A DNA stretch of 64,000 nucleotides from Lachnospiraceae bacterium (GTDB taxonomy: Bacteria > Bacillota > Clostridia > Lachnospirales > Lachnospiraceae), in NCBI GenBank assembly GCA_022791755.1, contig JAAVZR010000016.1:168813-232812 (forward strand), read 5' to 3'. Position 1 is the first letter of the stretch. The number at the start of each line of letters is the position of its first letter. Below the pieces are notes generated by a model. That model was not told where the DNA came from, made no database searches, and was given only the letters and a program-made list of their open reading frames with translations. The position numbers were made by a program, and so were the translations under genes. Shown one piece after another: positions 25,956 to 35,432 of this stretch.

Positions 25956-26897
25956 ATGGTGAAATATCTGGCGAAGCGGGTCGGCCGCTCACTGATTACG
26001 CTGTTTATCATCATCTGTGTGGTATTCATACTGATGCGTCTGATGCCAATCGAGGGCTATTTTAAGAATTTTGACAAGCTGACGGACTCACAGATTCAGG
26101 CCGGTCTGAAGGAGCAGGGATTACTGGACCCCATGCCGGTACAGCTGGCCCATTTCTTTCAGGGGATGTTCCGGGGGGATTTCGGCGTCTCCCATTCTTA
26201 CCGGGAGAATGTGCCGGTGACGGAGATCTTGCGGGATAAGCTGCCCGTATCGGTTCGGCTGGGCTGTCTGTCCATACTGGTATCGCTGGTGTTTGGTATT
26301 CCCCTGGGGGCTCTGATGGCCCACTTTAAAGGGCGCTTTGCGGATAAGCTGGGGACCTTGTTCATCGTCTTTATCCAGGCGGTACCGGCGGCTGTCTATT
26401 ATCTGTTTATCCAGATGTACGGAACCACGCTTCTGGGAATCCCGCTCCTCTTTGAAGAGGGGAATGTAAAGAGCTGGATCCTGCCGGTACTGTCCATGTC
26501 GCTGGGAAATATAGCCTATTATGGGATGTGGCTGCGCCGCTATATGGTGGATGAGACCAATAAGGATTATGTGCGTCTGGCCAGGGCGAAGGGCGTCTCG
26601 GGCAGCGCCATCATGTTCCGCCATGTATTCCGCAACGCATTCGTGCCCATGGTACAGTATCTGCCCTCATCGTTTCTGAATACGGTCATCGGTTCGATCT
26701 ATGTGGAATCCCTGTACAGTATTCCCGGTATGGGCGGGCTTTTGGTGACGGTGATTAAAAACAGCGACAATAACATGGTGCAGGCCATCGTGCTTCTGTA
26801 CGCCACCGTAGGTATCATTGGACTTTTACTGGGGGATATCCTGATGACGATTCTGGATCCCCGGATCAGTCTGGGAGTAAAGGAGGGTGGACGCTGA
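25956..26897 (+). CDS. oppB: Peptide ABC transporter permease (OppB)
   Basis: 313 residues with about six membrane helices. The DppB/OppB permease family is shown by the N-terminal VKYLAKRVGRSLITLFIII, the DFGVSHSY loop and the EAA-like coupling motif YVRLARAKGVSGSAI, then VIGSIYVESLYSIPGMGGL. AAGGAGGA precedes the ATG. Its stop overlaps the start of oppC (TGATG), indicating translational coupling and a 1:1 complex. Confidence 0.94.
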   Translation: MVKYLAKRVGRSLITLFIIICVVFILMRLMPIEGYFKNFDKLTDSQIQAGLKEQGLLDPMPVQLAHFFQGMFRGDFGVSHSYRENVPVTEILRDKLPVSVRLGCLSILVSLVFGIPLGALMAHFKGRFADKLGTLFIVFIQAVPAAVYYLFIQMYGTTLLGIPLLFEEGNVKSWILPVLSMSLGNIAYYGMWLRRYMVDETNKDYVRLARAKGVSGSAIMFRHVFRNAFVPMVQYLPSSFLNTVIGSIYVESLYSIPGMGGLLVTVIKNSDNNMVQAIVLLYATVGIIGLLLGDILMTILDPRISLGVKEGGR

Positions 26898-27919
26898 TGG
26901 CATCGATCAAGGATAAACTGTCAAGAGGGCTGGAGGAGAGCATGTCCCGCCGGATGGAGAGGGAAGCCGACGCTCTGGCCGCAATGAGCGACGAGGAGCT
27001 GTTCTCCTTTGCCGAATACGATGAAAAAGAGAGTGAGAAGACCGGTTACAGCAATTATTCCTACTGGGGCAGTACCATTCGGATGTTTCTGAAGAACAGA
27101 GGGGCGGTCTGTATGCTGGTCATAATGCTGGCGATCCTGATCTTTACGATCATACAGCCTTATCTGCCCGGGCAGATGGATCCGAATCTGGTAAATGCGG
27201 ATCCGGAACGCTTCATACCGCTTCGCAATGTGCCGCCGGGAGCAGATTTCTGGTTTGGCACCAACAGTATCGGTCAGGATCTGTGGGCCCGTATCTGGAC
27301 GGGAACCCGCACCTCTCTGTTTATCGGATTCTCCGTGGCCCTGGTGGAGGCCGTGGTGGGTATCACGGTGGGCGTGCTGTGGGGCTATATGCGGCGGCTG
27401 GATTTTCTGTTTACGGAAATCTACAATGTGCTGGATAACATTCCCCATACGATCATTCTGATTCTGATCGCCTATATCATGACACCCAGCGTGAAGACGC
27501 TGATCTTTGCCATGAGTCTCACCGGCTGGATCGGCATGGCCCGGTTTATCCGCAATCAGATCCTGATTATCCGGGACCGGGATTATAATCTGGCCAGCCG
27601 CTGCCTGGGTACCCCCACATACCGGCTGGTGATGAGGAATCTGCTTCCGTATCTGGTATCGGTGATTATGCTGCGCATGGCTCTGTCCATTCCGGCCGCC
27701 ATCGGCAGCGAGGTGTTTATCACCTATATCGGTCTGGGTCTGCCGGCCACGACGCCGGGACTGGGCAGGCTCATCGAGGAGGGGCGCGTGGTCATGATGA
27801 ATGCGGCCCAGCGCTATCAGCTGATCTACCCGACGCTGATTCTGTCCATCGTAACCGTCTCGTTCTATATCATCGGCAACGCCTTTTCCGATGCCGCTGA
27901 TCCGAAGAACCACAGATAG
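26897..27919 (+). CDS. oppC: Peptide ABC transporter permease (OppC)
   Basis: 340 residues: a ~65-residue charged cytoplasmic start rich in Glu/Asp, then the OppC N-helix and a five-helix permease core. FGTNSIGQDLWARIWTG and the coupling loop YNLASRCLGTPTYRLVMRN are visible, with a glycine-rich GLGLPATTPGLGRLIEEG. The acidic N-terminal extension is longer than in E. coli OppC. Pairs with OppB; oppD follows 11 bases later. Confidence 0.94.
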   Translation: MASIKDKLSRGLEESMSRRMEREADALAAMSDEELFSFAEYDEKESEKTGYSNYSYWGSTIRMFLKNRGAVCMLVIMLAILIFTIIQPYLPGQMDPNLVNADPERFIPLRNVPPGADFWFGTNSIGQDLWARIWTGTRTSLFIGFSVALVEAVVGITVGVLWGYMRRLDFLFTEIYNVLDNIPHTIILILIAYIMTPSVKTLIFAMSLTGWIGMARFIRNQILIIRDRDYNLASRCLGTPTYRLVMRNLLPYLVSVIMLRMALSIPAAIGSEVFITYIGLGLPATTPGLGRLIEEGRVVMMNAAQRYQLIYPTLILSIVTVSFYIIGNAFSDAADPKNHR

Positions 27920-27930
27920 GAGGTGCGGAT

Positions 27931-28974
27931 ATGAAGCAGGAAGTCATTTTATCGGTAAAGGATTTACATGTAAAATTTCGTCTGAGAGGCAGGGAACTCT
28001 ACGCCATCCGCAATGTGTCTCTGGACGTATATAAGGGCGAGAGCCTGGCCATCGTGGGGGAGTCCGGCTCCGGCAAATCGGTGTTCACCAAGACCTTTAT
28101 GGGGCTTCTGGATGCCAACGGCTATATTCCTTCGGGAGAGATTCTCTATGAAGGGCAGGACCTGGCAAAGCTTACGAGGGAGAAGGACTGGCAGAAGATC
28201 CGCGGCGGAGAGATCGCCATGATTATGCAGGATCCCATGACCAGTCTGAATCCGCTCAAATCCATCGGAGAGCAGATCGCCGAGGCGATCCGGCTCCATC
28301 AGGATATCCGGGGAGCAGACCGGGTCCGTGCCAGGGTGATGGACTATCTGAGGGATGTGGGGATATCGGAGCCGGAGCGCCGGTATAAGCAGTATGCCCA
28401 TGAGTTTTCCGGTGGGATGCGTCAGCGGGTGGTTATAGCTATTGCCCTGGCCTGTAATCCGAAGATACTCATCTGTGACGAGCCCACGACAGCTCTGGAT
28501 GTGACGATCCAGGCGCAGATCATCCGTCTGTTAAAGGAGCTGAAGGAGAAATATCATCTGACTATCGTATTTATCACCCATGACCTGGGGGTGGTGGCCA
28601 ATATCGCCGACCGGGTGGCGGTTATGTACGCAGGCGATTTCATCGAAGTGGGAATGGCAGAGGAGATCTTCTATGATCCGAAGCATCCTTATACCTGGGC
28701 CCTTTTGTCCTCCCTGCCCCAGCTGGGACAGAGAGGGGAAGAGCTTTTCACCATCCAGGGGACGCCGCCCAGCCTGTTTAAGGAGATCCGGGGAGACGCC
28801 TTCGCGCCGCGTAACCCCAGAGCTCTGAAGATCGACTATCTGAAGGAGCCGCCCTATTTTCAGGTGAGCCCCACGCATAAGGCCAAGACATGGCTTTTAG
28901 ATCCCCGGGCGCCGAAGGTGGATCCGCCGGAGGCGATTCGTAATCTGAAGAATCTGGAGGTGGTGTATCGATGA
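27931..28974 (+). CDS. oppD: Peptide ABC transporter ATPase (OppD)
   Basis: 347 residues: Walker A GESGSGKS near 46, Q-loop [12 protein letters not shown], signature FSGGMRQRV, Walker [13 protein letters not shown] and the H-loop THD. A C-terminal oligopeptide-transport extension (residues ~245-345) follows. The family often holds an iron-sulfur cluster in this extension, but the four-Cys pattern is not evident here. Forms the ATPase dimer with OppF. Its stop overlaps oppF (ATGA). Confidence 0.94.
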   Translation: MKQEVILSVKDLHVKFRLRGRELYAIRNVSLDVYKGESLAIVGESGSGKSVFTKTFMGLLDANGYIPSGEILYEGQDLAKLTREKDWQKIRGGEIAMIMQDPMTSLNPLKSIGEQIAEAIRLHQDIRGADRVRARVMDYLRDVGISEPERRYKQYAHEFSGGMRQRVVIAIALACNPKILICDEPTTALDVTIQAQIIRLLKELKEKYHLTIVFITHDLGVVANIADRVAVMYAGDFIEVGMAEEIFYDPKHPYTWALLSSLPQLGQRGEELFTIQGTPPSLFKEIRGDAFAPRNPRALKIDYLKEPPYFQVSPTHKAKTWLLDPRAPKVDPPEAIRNLKNLEVVYR

Positions 28975-29933
28975 GCGCAGCGGGAGAGAACAGGGAAAGG
29001 ATGACGCCGGCGGCGGACCGGGAGGTACTTTTGGATGTGCAGGATCTCCATGTAACCTTCGGAAAAGGGAAGAAGGCCTTTGAGGCCGTCCGCGGCGTGA
29101 GCTTCCAGGTATATAAGGGAGAGACCTTCGGCATCGTAGGCGAGTCCGGTTCCGGCAAGACCACCATCGGCCGTGCGATCATGAGGATTCACCCGGTCTC
29201 CGGCGGAAGCATACGGTATAAGGGAGAGCAGATTAACGGAAAGATCAGCCGTGAGCTGGATCGGAAGGTAATCAAAGAGATACAGATGATTTTCCAGGAT
29301 CCCATGGCGTCCCTGAACGAAAGGGCCAAGGTGGATTACATCATCAGCGAGGGCCTGATGAATCTTAACAGAAATATGAGCGCCGCCGAACGGGCCGAAA
29401 AGGTGGAGCAGGCGCTGGCGGATGTGGGACTTCTGCCGGAATTTTCCAGCCGTTTTCCCCATGAATTTTCAGGCGGGCAGCGCCAGAGGATCGGGATCGC
29501 CAGGGCGCTCATTATGGAGCCGGAGTGTATTATCGCGGATGAACCGATTTCTGCCCTGGACGTATCAATCCGCGCCCAGGTCCTGAATCTGCTGGCCGGT
29601 CTGCAAAAAAGGAAGCATATTACCTATATTTTTATCGCCCATGACCTGTCTGTCATGCGATATTTTACGGATCGTATCGCCGTCATCCATAAGGGCAGGG
29701 TGGTGGAGCTGGCCGGGACAGAGGAGCTGATCGGCCATGCGATGCACCCCTACACGAAGGCGCTTCTGTCGGCAATTCCCATGCCGGATCCGGTCCATGA
29801 GAGAGAGAAGGAGCTGATCGTCTACGATCCGGCGATACACGATTACGAGAAGAAGCCGCCGGTATGGATGGAGGTAAGGTCCGGGCATTATCTTTTTGCC
29901 AACGAGGAGGAAGCGGCTGCCTGGAATGAATGA
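28971..29933 (+). CDS. oppF: Peptide ABC transporter ATPase (OppF)
   Basis: 320 residues: Walker [11 protein letters not shown]-loop [11 protein letters not shown], signature FSGGQRQRI, Walker [13 protein letters not shown] and the H-loop AHD, with a C-terminal [12 protein letters not shown] element. A ~17-residue charged N-terminal lead precedes the domain. It completes the importer, and the NlpC/P60 gene follows 24 bases later, so uptake and peptide cutting are probably co-expressed. Confidence 0.94.
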   Translation: MSAAGENRERMTPAADREVLLDVQDLHVTFGKGKKAFEAVRGVSFQVYKGETFGIVGESGSGKTTIGRAIMRIHPVSGGSIRYKGEQINGKISRELDRKVIKEIQMIFQDPMASLNERAKVDYIISEGLMNLNRNMSAAERAEKVEQALADVGLLPEFSSRFPHEFSGGQRQRIGIARALIMEPECIIADEPISALDVSIRAQVLNLLAGLQKRKHITYIFIAHDLSVMRYFTDRIAVIHKGRVVELAGTEELIGHAMHPYTKALLSAIPMPDPVHEREKELIVYDPAIHDYEKKPPVWMEVRSGHYLFANEEEAAAWNE

Positions 29934-29957
29934 GGAGAATGACTAGGAGGTGTCAAG

Positions 29958-30938
29958 ATGAGGTTTGCGGTATTTTGCCAGCCGGTGACAGTGATTTATG
30001 ACCGCCCGGCCTTTACGAAGGCCACTGAGAAGGGCGTCTTGTCGGCGATCTCGGACGAGGGGCTCTACGGGATGGCCTGCCATGTGTTAGACCGGCAGGA
30101 CGGCTGGGTGCATATTCTGACCGGCTACGGGTATATGGGCTATGTGCGGGAGGACAGCCTGATATATATGACAGAGCAGGCGCTGGAGGACAGGGACAGA
30201 CGGCGGCTGGCGGTGGTGGATGTGTACTGTGCGGATGTGATGAGCCTTCCGGCTGTCCAGGGCGTATGCCTTAACAGTCTGGTAAGCGGCTCTCTGGTGG
30301 AGACGCTTTCGGGCTGCGAGGAGCCTGGTTGGACAAAGGTGCGCCTGATAAACGGAAAAGAGGGCTACATGCGGACGCAGCATCTGGAGCGGAAGCGTTT
30401 CCGGGAGGAATACCTGTGGAAAGATGCAAACGAAGTGGAGAAGATGCTGGAAACCGCGTCGTCCCGGGCGAAGACAGCCATGGGCGGCCAGGATGGTTTT
30501 TCTCTGAAAAAGGTGCTGGACCAGTGGTATGGAGGCAGTGAGGAAGCGTTTCGGGACAGTCTCGTGGAAGAAGCGATGAAATACATGGGTGTTCAGTACC
30601 GTTGGGGTGGGAAATCTCCCCGGGGTATCGACTGCTCCGGTCTGGCCTCCATGGCTTATATGAGAAGCGGAGTCCTGATTTACCGGGACGCTTCCATCGT
30701 GGACGGTTTTCCCGTGACGAGGCTGTCGGTCAGCGATGCGCTGGAGGGAAAGCTCAGGAAAGGCGATCTTTTGTATTTTCCGGGCCATGTGGCCATATAT
30801 ATGGAAAATGGAAGATTCATCCATTCGACGGCCAGGGCCGGAAGCGGCGGCGTGGTGGTAAACAGCCTTCGGAGCAGCGATCCTGATTGCAGGCCGGATC
30901 TGGTGGAGTGTCTGTATGCGGCCGGAGGCGTCCGCTGA
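29958..30938 (+). CDS. ykfC: NlpC/P60 endopeptidase with SH3-like domains (YkfC-like)
   Basis: 326 residues without signal peptide. Two SH3b-like domains (residues ~5-75 and ~80-145), a linker helix, then NlpC/P60 (~200-325). Its triad is C226 (GIDCSG), H277 (PGHVA) and H289 (FIHST). YkfC-type enzymes act in the cytoplasm on free muropeptides. They cut the gamma-D-Glu-diamino acid bond after L-Ala, and the SH3 domain restricts the substrate to peptides with a free N-terminal L-Ala. The epimerase nearby would use the dipeptide released. AGGAGG precedes the ATG. Confidence 0.9.
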   Translation: MRFAVFCQPVTVIYDRPAFTKATEKGVLSAISDEGLYGMACHVLDRQDGWVHILTGYGYMGYVREDSLIYMTEQALEDRDRRRLAVVDVYCADVMSLPAVQGVCLNSLVSGSLVETLSGCEEPGWTKVRLINGKEGYMRTQHLERKRFREEYLWKDANEVEKMLETASSRAKTAMGGQDGFSLKKVLDQWYGGSEEAFRDSLVEEAMKYMGVQYRWGGKSPRGIDCSGLASMAYMRSGVLIYRDASIVDGFPVTRLSVSDALEGKLRKGDLLYFPGHVAIYMENGRFIHSTARAGSGGVVVNSLRSSDPDCRPDLVECLYAAGGVR

Positions 30939-31013
30939 CCGGCGGCAGCGATGAACCGGCGGCGGCAGGATGTTTTGGCGGCCGCCGGTATTTTGCATGA
31001 TGAGGAGAGAAAG

Positions 31014-32009
31014 ATGCAGGTAGTAGATTTTCACTGTGATACGCTGAGCGTATTGTGTGAGGCGGCCAAAAAGGGTGCGCCGAAGTCGTTTCGGTCCAAT
31101 GACCGGCATATTGACCTTACAAAGCTGCAAAAGGGCGATTACTTGCTACAGTGCTTTGCCGCTTTCGTGTATCTGAAGGATAAGGAGACAAACCCTCTGG
31201 TATCGGTCCTGGAGCAGGCGGATCTGTTTTACCGGCTTATGGAGGAATCTCCGGAGGAGATCGGACCCGTGGCAGAGTGGGCAGATCTGGAGAGAAACCG
31301 CAGTCTGGGACGGATCAGCGCCATGCTGACGGTGGAGGAAGGAGGCTGCTGTCTGGGAAGTCTGCCGGTACTGCGGATGCTCCACCGGCTGGGAGTGCGG
31401 ATCATGACGCTGACCTGGAACTTTGAAAATGAGCTGGCCTGGCCCAATACGGTGCCGGATGAAAGCGGGGAGGATGACCCGACGGCGGCCGATACGTCTC
31501 ATGGTCTGAAGGAGAGAGGCTTTGCCTTCCTGGAGGAGATGGAGAGGCTGGGGATCATCGTGGACGTGTCTCACCTGTCCGACGCCGGTTTTTGGGATGT
31601 GGCACGTCACACGAAACGTCCTTTTATCGCCAGTCATTCCAATGCCAGGGCGAAATGCGCTCATGTGCGTAATCTGACCGACGATATGATCCGCACGATT
31701 TCCCGGAGGGGAGGCGTCACAGGCATTAATTACTGCAGCGTCTTTCTGGATGAGCAGAAGGACCCGTCCAAATGTGTGAGCAGCGTGGCCCGGATGGCAG
31801 ATCACATCGAGCATATCCGCCAGGTGGGCGGCATTGATATGATTGTCCTGGGGTCAGACTTCGATGGAATCGGAGGAAAGATGGAGATGAGCGACTGTTC
31901 TATGCTGCCGCTTCTGGAGGCGGAGCTGCACAGACGCCGTTACAGCGACGATGCCATCGAAAAGATTTTTCACGGCAATGCGCTGCGGCTGTTAAAAGAA
32001 TTTCTGTAA
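31014..32009 (+). CDS. Membrane-dipeptidase family (M19) peptidase
   Basis: 331 residues from ATG 31014, chosen for the GAGGAG just before it; a longer frame from 30951 has none. The metal-site motifs of renal-type dipeptidases are all visible: HCDT (H7, D9), TVEEGG (bridging Glu), VDVSH, ASHSNAR and LGSDFDG. It lacks a signal peptide, so it is probably cytoplasmic. It would split dipeptides such as L-Ala-L-Glu or those with a D-residue at the second position, the last step of murein-peptide use. Confidence 0.92.
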   Translation: MQVVDFHCDTLSVLCEAAKKGAPKSFRSNDRHIDLTKLQKGDYLLQCFAAFVYLKDKETNPLVSVLEQADLFYRLMEESPEEIGPVAEWADLERNRSLGRISAMLTVEEGGCCLGSLPVLRMLHRLGVRIMTLTWNFENELAWPNTVPDESGEDDPTAADTSHGLKERGFAFLEEMERLGIIVDVSHLSDAGFWDVARHTKRPFIASHSNARAKCAHVRNLTDDMIRTISRRGGVTGINYCSVFLDEQKDPSKCVSSVARMADHIEHIRQVGGIDMIVLGSDFDGIGGKMEMSDCSMLPLLEAELHRRRYSDDAIEKIFHGNALRLLKEFL

Positions 32010-32070
32010 AGATACATAGGACATGATTTATTGTCCCTGGTACCATGACATATATACAAAGGAGAAAATT

Positions 32071-32919
32071 ATGCATCCCAGCCTGACTTTGGAAAAACGT
32101 ATTTCTGCCGAGCTGGCCAGCTATGACGGGCAGATGTCGGTCTATGCAGACGATTTAAAAGGCAACACGGTCATGATCGGCCCGGATGAGTTATTTGAGA
32201 CGGCCAGTACGATCAAGACATATATCCTTGCCTGCCTGTTTGACCAGGCGGAAAGAGGAGAGGCCAGCCTTGACGATATGCTGACCTACCGCGAAGAGCA
32301 CTTTATCAACGGCAGCGGCCTGTTTCGGGAGCTGAGCTTCGGAACGGCCATGAAGGTAAAGGATGTGGCGACGCTTATGATTATCATCAGTGATAATATC
32401 GCCACCAATATGATGATCGAATATCTGGGACAGGACACGATCAACACATGCATACAAAAGCTGGGATGTACCAATACGGTGCTTCATAATCCCATTGATT
32501 TTGATAAGTATGACCGTCTGGGAACCACCACGCCCAGAGATTATGCCGGTATGTTTGTCCGTCTGGCCAAAGGAGAGCTCATCAGTCCCGCAGCCAGCGC
32601 ACAGATGCGGGAGATCTTTCGCAGGCAGCATTATAACAGTACGCTGACCCGCCATTTTCCCCAATACTTTCTGGACAGTGAAGATACGGGGGAAGAGGAG
32701 CTCATCTATGTGGCCTCCAAAAGCGGAAGCATGAACGCCTGCCGCAATGACGGCGGTATCGTCCATACGCCCTACGGCGAGTATGTCATCGTCATCATGA
32801 ATAAGAATTTCAGCGACCCGATCTATCACGACGGGCATCCGGCCATGGAGTTCGGGGCACGGGTCAGCAGAATGATACTGGATCAGTACCTGGCGCTGGA
32901 AGGAAGACTGACGCTGTGA
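32071..32919 (+). CDS. Serine beta-lactamase-fold hydrolase 2, no signal peptide
   Basis: 282 residues from ATG 32071, with AAAGGAG 8 bases upstream. Active-site motifs are STIK (S46, K49), SDN (S107-N109) and KSG (217-219). It shares the fold and general length with the enzyme at 21748 but is clearly divergent. No export signal is seen. It is the last gene of the peptide locus. Together the two may act as cytoplasmic peptidases or D-amino-acid-releasing enzymes; beta-lactam hydrolysis cannot be excluded. Confidence 0.85.
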   Translation: MHPSLTLEKRISAELASYDGQMSVYADDLKGNTVMIGPDELFETASTIKTYILACLFDQAERGEASLDDMLTYREEHFINGSGLFRELSFGTAMKVKDVATLMIIISDNIATNMMIEYLGQDTINTCIQKLGCTNTVLHNPIDFDKYDRLGTTTPRDYAGMFVRLAKGELISPAASAQMREIFRRQHYNSTLTRHFPQYFLDSEDTGEEELIYVASKSGSMNACRNDGGIVHTPYGEYVIVIMNKNFSDPIYHDGHPAMEFGARVSRMILDQYLALEGRLTL

Positions 32920-32988
32920 TTTGTGCGGGAACCGCATGAAGAAGGAAGGTCGGCCGGCATTGGATGAGAGAAGAAGAGGAGTTTGTCT

Positions 32989-33660
32989 GTGGGCGGATAC
33001 GGTATCAAATTTGGCGAAGCGATTCTGTGGGTACTTCTGTATTTTGGGATAATGCTTTTCTATACTTTTTTGGATGTTGCAGTCTGGAGAAAGATATTGC
33101 CATCCTGTTCAAACGTCTTGCATGTCATAACGATGGGGGTATGTGTCTGGGGATTTATCAGGCTGCTTAAGAGAAAGGGCTTTGAAGCAGAGCTTCTGTC
33201 AAACATATCTCTGACAGGGGTTTTGCTGGCTCTGGGGTGCAGCGTGCTGTTTTATATCGTGTTAGATAAGGGGCTGGACCCGGTTTTTGAAAAAATGTTT
33301 CCTGGCAGTGAGCAGGACTACCAGGAGACGGTGAAACGGTTTGCACAGTTTCCAGTCACCGGCATTCTTCAGGTATGTATCCTGGCGCCGGTGGCAGAGG
33401 AGGTGCTGATGAGAGGGGTGGTGCTGGGAGGGCTGGAGCATACATATGGAGCAGTGGCAGCCCTTCTGGTCTCGTCATTTCTTTTTGCGCTTCTGCATTT
33501 CAATATGGTGCAGACGTTATCGGCCTTTGTATGCGGTCTGGTGCTGGGACTCCTTTATATAAAGACCGATTCGATCCTTTGTTGTATGATTGCCCACTGC
33601 GGTTATAACCTGATCTCATATCTTGCTGTAATTGAACGCTATGGAAGCGCCGGAGTCTGA
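32989..33660 (+). CDS. CPBP-family intramembrane metalloprotease
   Basis: 223 residues starting at GTG 32989, which lies 7 bases after AGGAG; a TTG at 32983 is too close to that site. About six hydrophobic segments. The Abi/CPBP motifs are EEVLMRG (motif 1), a FALLHF stretch (motif 2) and a late CMIAHCGYN (motif 4). Relatives process prenylated proteins or bacteriocin-related peptides; the target here is unknown. It follows the serine hydrolase by 69 bases on the same strand and could be an extra gene of the operon. Confidence 0.85.
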   Translation: MGGYGIKFGEAILWVLLYFGIMLFYTFLDVAVWRKILPSCSNVLHVITMGVCVWGFIRLLKRKGFEAELLSNISLTGVLLALGCSVLFYIVLDKGLDPVFEKMFPGSEQDYQETVKRFAQFPVTGILQVCILAPVAEEVLMRGVVLGGLEHTYGAVAALLVSSFLFALLHFNMVQTLSAFVCGLVLGLLYIKTDSILCCMIAHCGYNLISYLAVIERYGSAGV

Positions 33661-33706
33661 GACATTGCGGTCCGGACAGCAGCGCCATTCTCCGTAAAAG
33701 AAGAAA

Positions 33707-33726
33707 AGGGCTTCTTTGGAAGCCCT
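33707..33726. terminator. Bidirectional terminator between CPBP and nagZ
   Basis: AGGGCTTC-TTTG-GAAGCCCT, an 8-bp perfect stem preceded by A-rich sequence. It serves the convergent CPBP and nagZ genes. Confidence 0.7.
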
Positions 33727-33815
33727 CCCTGCAAAAACCTTCTCCTGTTTTGCTCATCCGTATAAATCGTATAAAGCGTGCCGGGGCGCCCTGAGGCGCT
33801 TTCTCCTTCTATTTC

Positions 33816-35342
33816 TTACAATGCGATCGGCATCTTCCCTTCCGCGGCCTGTTCTCCGGACAGGATGGGAGCCAGCGCTTCCAGCGTGGGACGGGAATAA
33901 TCCCAGGCAGCGATGGCTGCTACGCTCTGAGGAAGATTGCGCAGATCGTAGGGGTTGCGAAGGGCTATGACTGCCATGGGGATTCCCAGGCCGGTGAGCT
34001 CATGGACTAAAGTCAGCTGGCCCGGAGACAGATGCCCGTTATAGGTGTTGACAAATATGGCGCTGTGGCCTTTTGCTGCTTCTACTGCCGTGCGGACAGC
34101 ATCGGAATCAGGGTCCTTTTCCGTGACCAGCGCGGTGCCGCCGAAGCGGGAGGCCATATATCCGGCAAAGGTATCTTCTCCGCTCTTCTGATTGGAGACG
34201 AAGCCGGAGCGATAACCGGCACAGCCCAGGAAGACAGGGTTATCACCCATGGGCGGAATCTGTCCCTGATACAGGGTGATGGTGCGGCTCCTCAGAGCGG
34301 CGGCCTCGGCCATGGCCTGGGGTGTTCCGGCCTCCCCTGTGGGCTCAATGCAGTAGATTTCTTTACAGCGCAGAATCTTCTGAGCAGAAGCATCCATCTC
34401 CTCCATGGAGAGACGGCCTTCTTCGGCAGCCGCATAGACGGCTTCGGCTACGTCCTTCAGCGTTTTGGCCGTGTGGCTCACCAGCACCAGATCCACACCG
34501 GCAGCCATGGCCTCCACCACACCTCTCACCGTGCCGTAATATTTGCTGATGGCATCCATCTCCATACAGTCGCTGATGACAATCCCCTGAAAACCCAGTT
34601 TTTCTTTCAAAAGACCGGTGATGATAGTCCTTGACATGGTGGCGGGGATTTCCTCGCTCTCCAGCTGCGGGAACAGGATATGGGTGGTCATCACGGTGGG
34701 GCAGCCTGCTTCGATGGCAGCTTTAAAGGGGATCAGCTCCATGGCTTCCAACTCTTCCATGGACTTATCAATCATAGGCAGGCTCACATGGGAATCCATG
34801 GAGGTATCGCCGTGACCGGGGAAATGCTTGATGGAGGAGAGGACACCGCCGTCGGCGTAGCCCTTTACCGCTGCCACCACATAGCCTCTGGCCACCTCCG
34901 GCTTATCGGAGAAGCTGCGGACTCCGATGATGGGGTTATCGGGATTATTATTTACATCCGCGGTGGGCGCCAGATTAAAATTGACTCCCAGAGCCTTAAG
35001 TTCGCCTGCTGTGATTCTGGCGGCCCGGTAGGCGTTTTCCTCGCTGCCGGTGGCGGCTAAGGCCATAGCTCCCGGCACGTTGACGGCGTCTTCGGGCAGG
35101 CGCGTCACGGTGCCTCCCTCCTGGTCGATACAGATGAGAGCACCGTGTCCTGTCTCTTTGCGTACCAGCGTCTGGATATCGCGGCACAGACGGCTTAACT
35201 GTTCTTTGCTCTCCACATTGTGCTGAAACAGAATCACATTGGAAACCTTATAATCTTTTACCAGTTCGATGAACTCTTCGCTCATCTCTTTGCCGGGGAA
35301 TCCTCCCACCAGCCTCTGTCCTATCTTTTCCCTCAGTGTCAT
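33816..35342 (-). CDS. nagZ: Beta-N-acetylhexosaminidase (NagZ-like GH3)
   Basis: 508 residues, longer than E. coli NagZ (~340) because an extra C-terminal GH3 domain (residues ~350-508) is present. The catalytic dyad D183-H185 lies in KHFPGHGDTSMDSH and the nucleophile D258 in VISDCMEM, both diagnostic of NagZ. It removes GlcNAc from GlcNAc-(anhydro)MurNAc fragments. There is no signal peptide, so it works in the cytoplasm, unlike B. subtilis NagZ, which is secreted. AGGAGG precedes the ATG on the minus strand. It is the last gene of the GNAT-anmK-nagZ unit and supplies the sugar used by AnmK. Confidence 0.93.
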   Translation of the reverse strand: MTLREKIGQRLVGGFPGKEMSEEFIELVKDYKVSNVILFQHNVESKEQLSRLCRDIQTLVRKETGHGALICIDQEGGTVTRLPEDAVNVPGAMALAATGSEENAYRAARITAGELKALGVNFNLAPTADVNNNPDNPIIGVRSFSDKPEVARGYVVAAVKGYADGGVLSSIKHFPGHGDTSMDSHVSLPMIDKSMEELEAMELIPFKAAIEAGCPTVMTTHILFPQLESEEIPATMSRTIITGLLKEKLGFQGIVISDCMEMDAISKYYGTVRGVVEAMAAGVDLVLVSHTAKTLKDVAEAVYAAAEEGRLSMEEMDASAQKILRCKEIYCIEPTGEAGTPQAMAEAAALRSRTITLYQGQIPPMGDNPVFLGCAGYRSGFVSNQKSGEDTFAGYMASRFGGTALVTEKDPDSDAVRTAVEAAKGHSAIFVNTYNGHLSPGQLTLVHELTGLGIPMAVIALRNPYDLRNLPQSVAAIAAWDYSRPTLEALAPILSGEQAAEGKMPIAL

Positions 35343-35432
35343 AGTATCCTCCTGTTCTTTGTTCCCTGCTGTCTCAGGGGTGTATGGGGCATTTATACCT
35401 GACGGTGCGCCGCATCGGCGGGATATACAGGT

